Below, piece by piece: positions 4,981-5,531 of a stretch of 5,531 nt of DNA. Source of the DNA: Caulobacteraceae bacterium (GTDB lineage Bacteria > Pseudomonadota > Alphaproteobacteria > Caulobacterales > Caulobacteraceae); the NCBI GenBank assembly GCA_947452665.1, contig CANGEH010000165.1, positions 1 through 5,531 of the forward strand, in the 5' to 3' direction. The first letter of the stretch is position 1; the number at the start of each line of letters is the position of its first letter. The position numbers were made by a program, and so were the translations under genes. The notes beneath the pieces were generated by a model. It saw only the letters and a program-made list of their open reading frames with translations, was not told the DNA's origin and made no database searches.

Positions 4981-5531
4981 ATGCCAACACCGGGTCTAGC
5001 CATAAGGGGTCCGCGCAGTCTATTGCGCCAGATCCGCGAAGCTATGGCCAGTGGCGGTCCGGCCCAGGCGCGCCTGAACATGGTTGTGCGGATTATTGCC
5101 GGGTCCATGGTTGCCGAAGTGTGCTCCATCTATCTGCGCCGAGCGACCAATGATCTGGAACTTTTCGCGACCGAGGGCCTGAACCCCCAGGCCGTGCACT
5201 CCACAACCCTCAAGCCCGGCGAAGGCCTGGTCGGCGAGATTATGCGGCTGGGCCGTCCGCTAAACCTGTCCGACGCGCCGAACAATCCGCACTTTTCCTA
5301 TCGACCCGAGACGGGCGAAGATCCCTTCCATGCCTTTTTGGGCGTGCCCCTGCTGCGCGGTGGTCGCACGATCGGGGTGCTTGTCGTGCAAAACCGCACC
5401 GAGCGGGTCTATAGCGACGAGGAAGTCGAGGATCTTCAGATCATCGCCATGGTGCTGGCCGAAATGGTCGCTGGCGGCGAACTGGTCGATGAGGACGAAC
5501 TCAAGACGGTTGAGCTTGCCCCGCATAAGCC
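4981..5531 (+). CDS. ptsP: Nitrogen-PTS Enzyme I, PtsP (3' partial, GAF domain part)
   Basis: The frame is open from the ATG at 4981 to the right edge (183 codons) with no stop. PtsP (EI-Ntr) takes phosphate from phosphoenolpyruvate and passes it to NPr and then EIIA-Ntr, a regulatory relay linked to nitrogen and, in Alphaproteobacteria, to stress and (p)ppGpp control. Only the N-terminal GAF sensor domain (about 28-165) is visible. Its marks are the NMVVRIIAGSMVAEVCSIYL opening (33-52), LELFATEGLN (59-68), KPGEGLVGEI (78-87), RPETGEDPFHAFLGVPLLRGGRTIGVLVVQN (108-138) and a closing helix. The PEP-utilizer domains with the phosphorylated histidine lie outside the window. The ATG gives a start typical of homologues (GPRSLLRQIREAMASGG). 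Identification is strong from the GAF block; the enzymatic part is inferred. Confidence 0.93.
   Translation, partial: MPTPGLAIRGPRSLLRQIREAMASGGPAQARLNMVVRIIAGSMVAEVCSIYLRRATNDLELFATEGLNPQAVHSTTLKPGEGLVGEIMRLGRPLNLSDAPNNPHFSYRPETGEDPFHAFLGVPLLRGGRTIGVLVVQNRTERVYSDEEVEDLQIIAMVLAEMVAGGELVDEDELKTVELAPHK

Noticed and set aside
4890..5526. Minus-strand ORFs at 4890-5129 and 5260-5526
   Set aside because: They lie mostly opposite the clear PtsP GAF-domain frame and carry no recognisable motifs.

Overview
The window looks like chromosomal, housekeeping DNA from an alphaproteobacterium, most likely Caulobacterales or a close relative. The grounds are the gene content and order (comF, grxC, a Nit-type amidase, a DUF1178 protein, ubiG, lysC, ptsP), the protein family signatures, and a candidate promoter before lysC that resembles the Caulobacter housekeeping consensus. 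This placement rests on recognition of families, not on a database search. I see no mobile element, CRISPR array, tRNA or rRNA.

Positions 1-2008 hold a compact plus-strand block. It begins inside a ComF-type phosphoribosyltransferase gene cut by the window edge. A 33-base gap leads to a class I glutaredoxin gene (grxC), followed by a deaminated-glutathione-amidase-like nitrilase-superfamily gene and a DUF1178 zinc-ribbon-like gene. The last three are joined by two ATGA start/stop overlaps, which points to translational coupling. Pairing glutaredoxin with a Nit1-like amidase suggests a small thiol and glutathione-maintenance operon.

Positions 2009-2662 hold a 135-base spacer and a gene of unknown function for a 172-residue low-complexity protein. 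It has a TTG start behind a strong Shine-Dalgarno sequence, a hairpin just upstream, and a 12-bp in-frame repeat coding Asp-Lys units. It converges on ubiG (minus strand, 2659-3423), and the two stop codons overlap within a single CTAG.

ubiG (ubiquinone O-methyltransferase) diverges from lysC across a short intergenic region with a candidate lysC promoter. lysC encodes aspartokinase with two ACT domains. It contains a strong candidate internal start (AGGAGG plus GTG) exactly where separate regulatory beta subunits begin in some other bacteria. After a 187-base spacer comes the 5' part of ptsP, the nitrogen-PTS Enzyme I, which runs off the right edge with only its GAF domain visible.

The window is mostly ordinary core genome. 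The points most worth a second look are the possible internal lysC start, the unknown repeat protein with its leader hairpin, and the CTAG tail-to-tail overlap. I found no convincing new multi-gene system.
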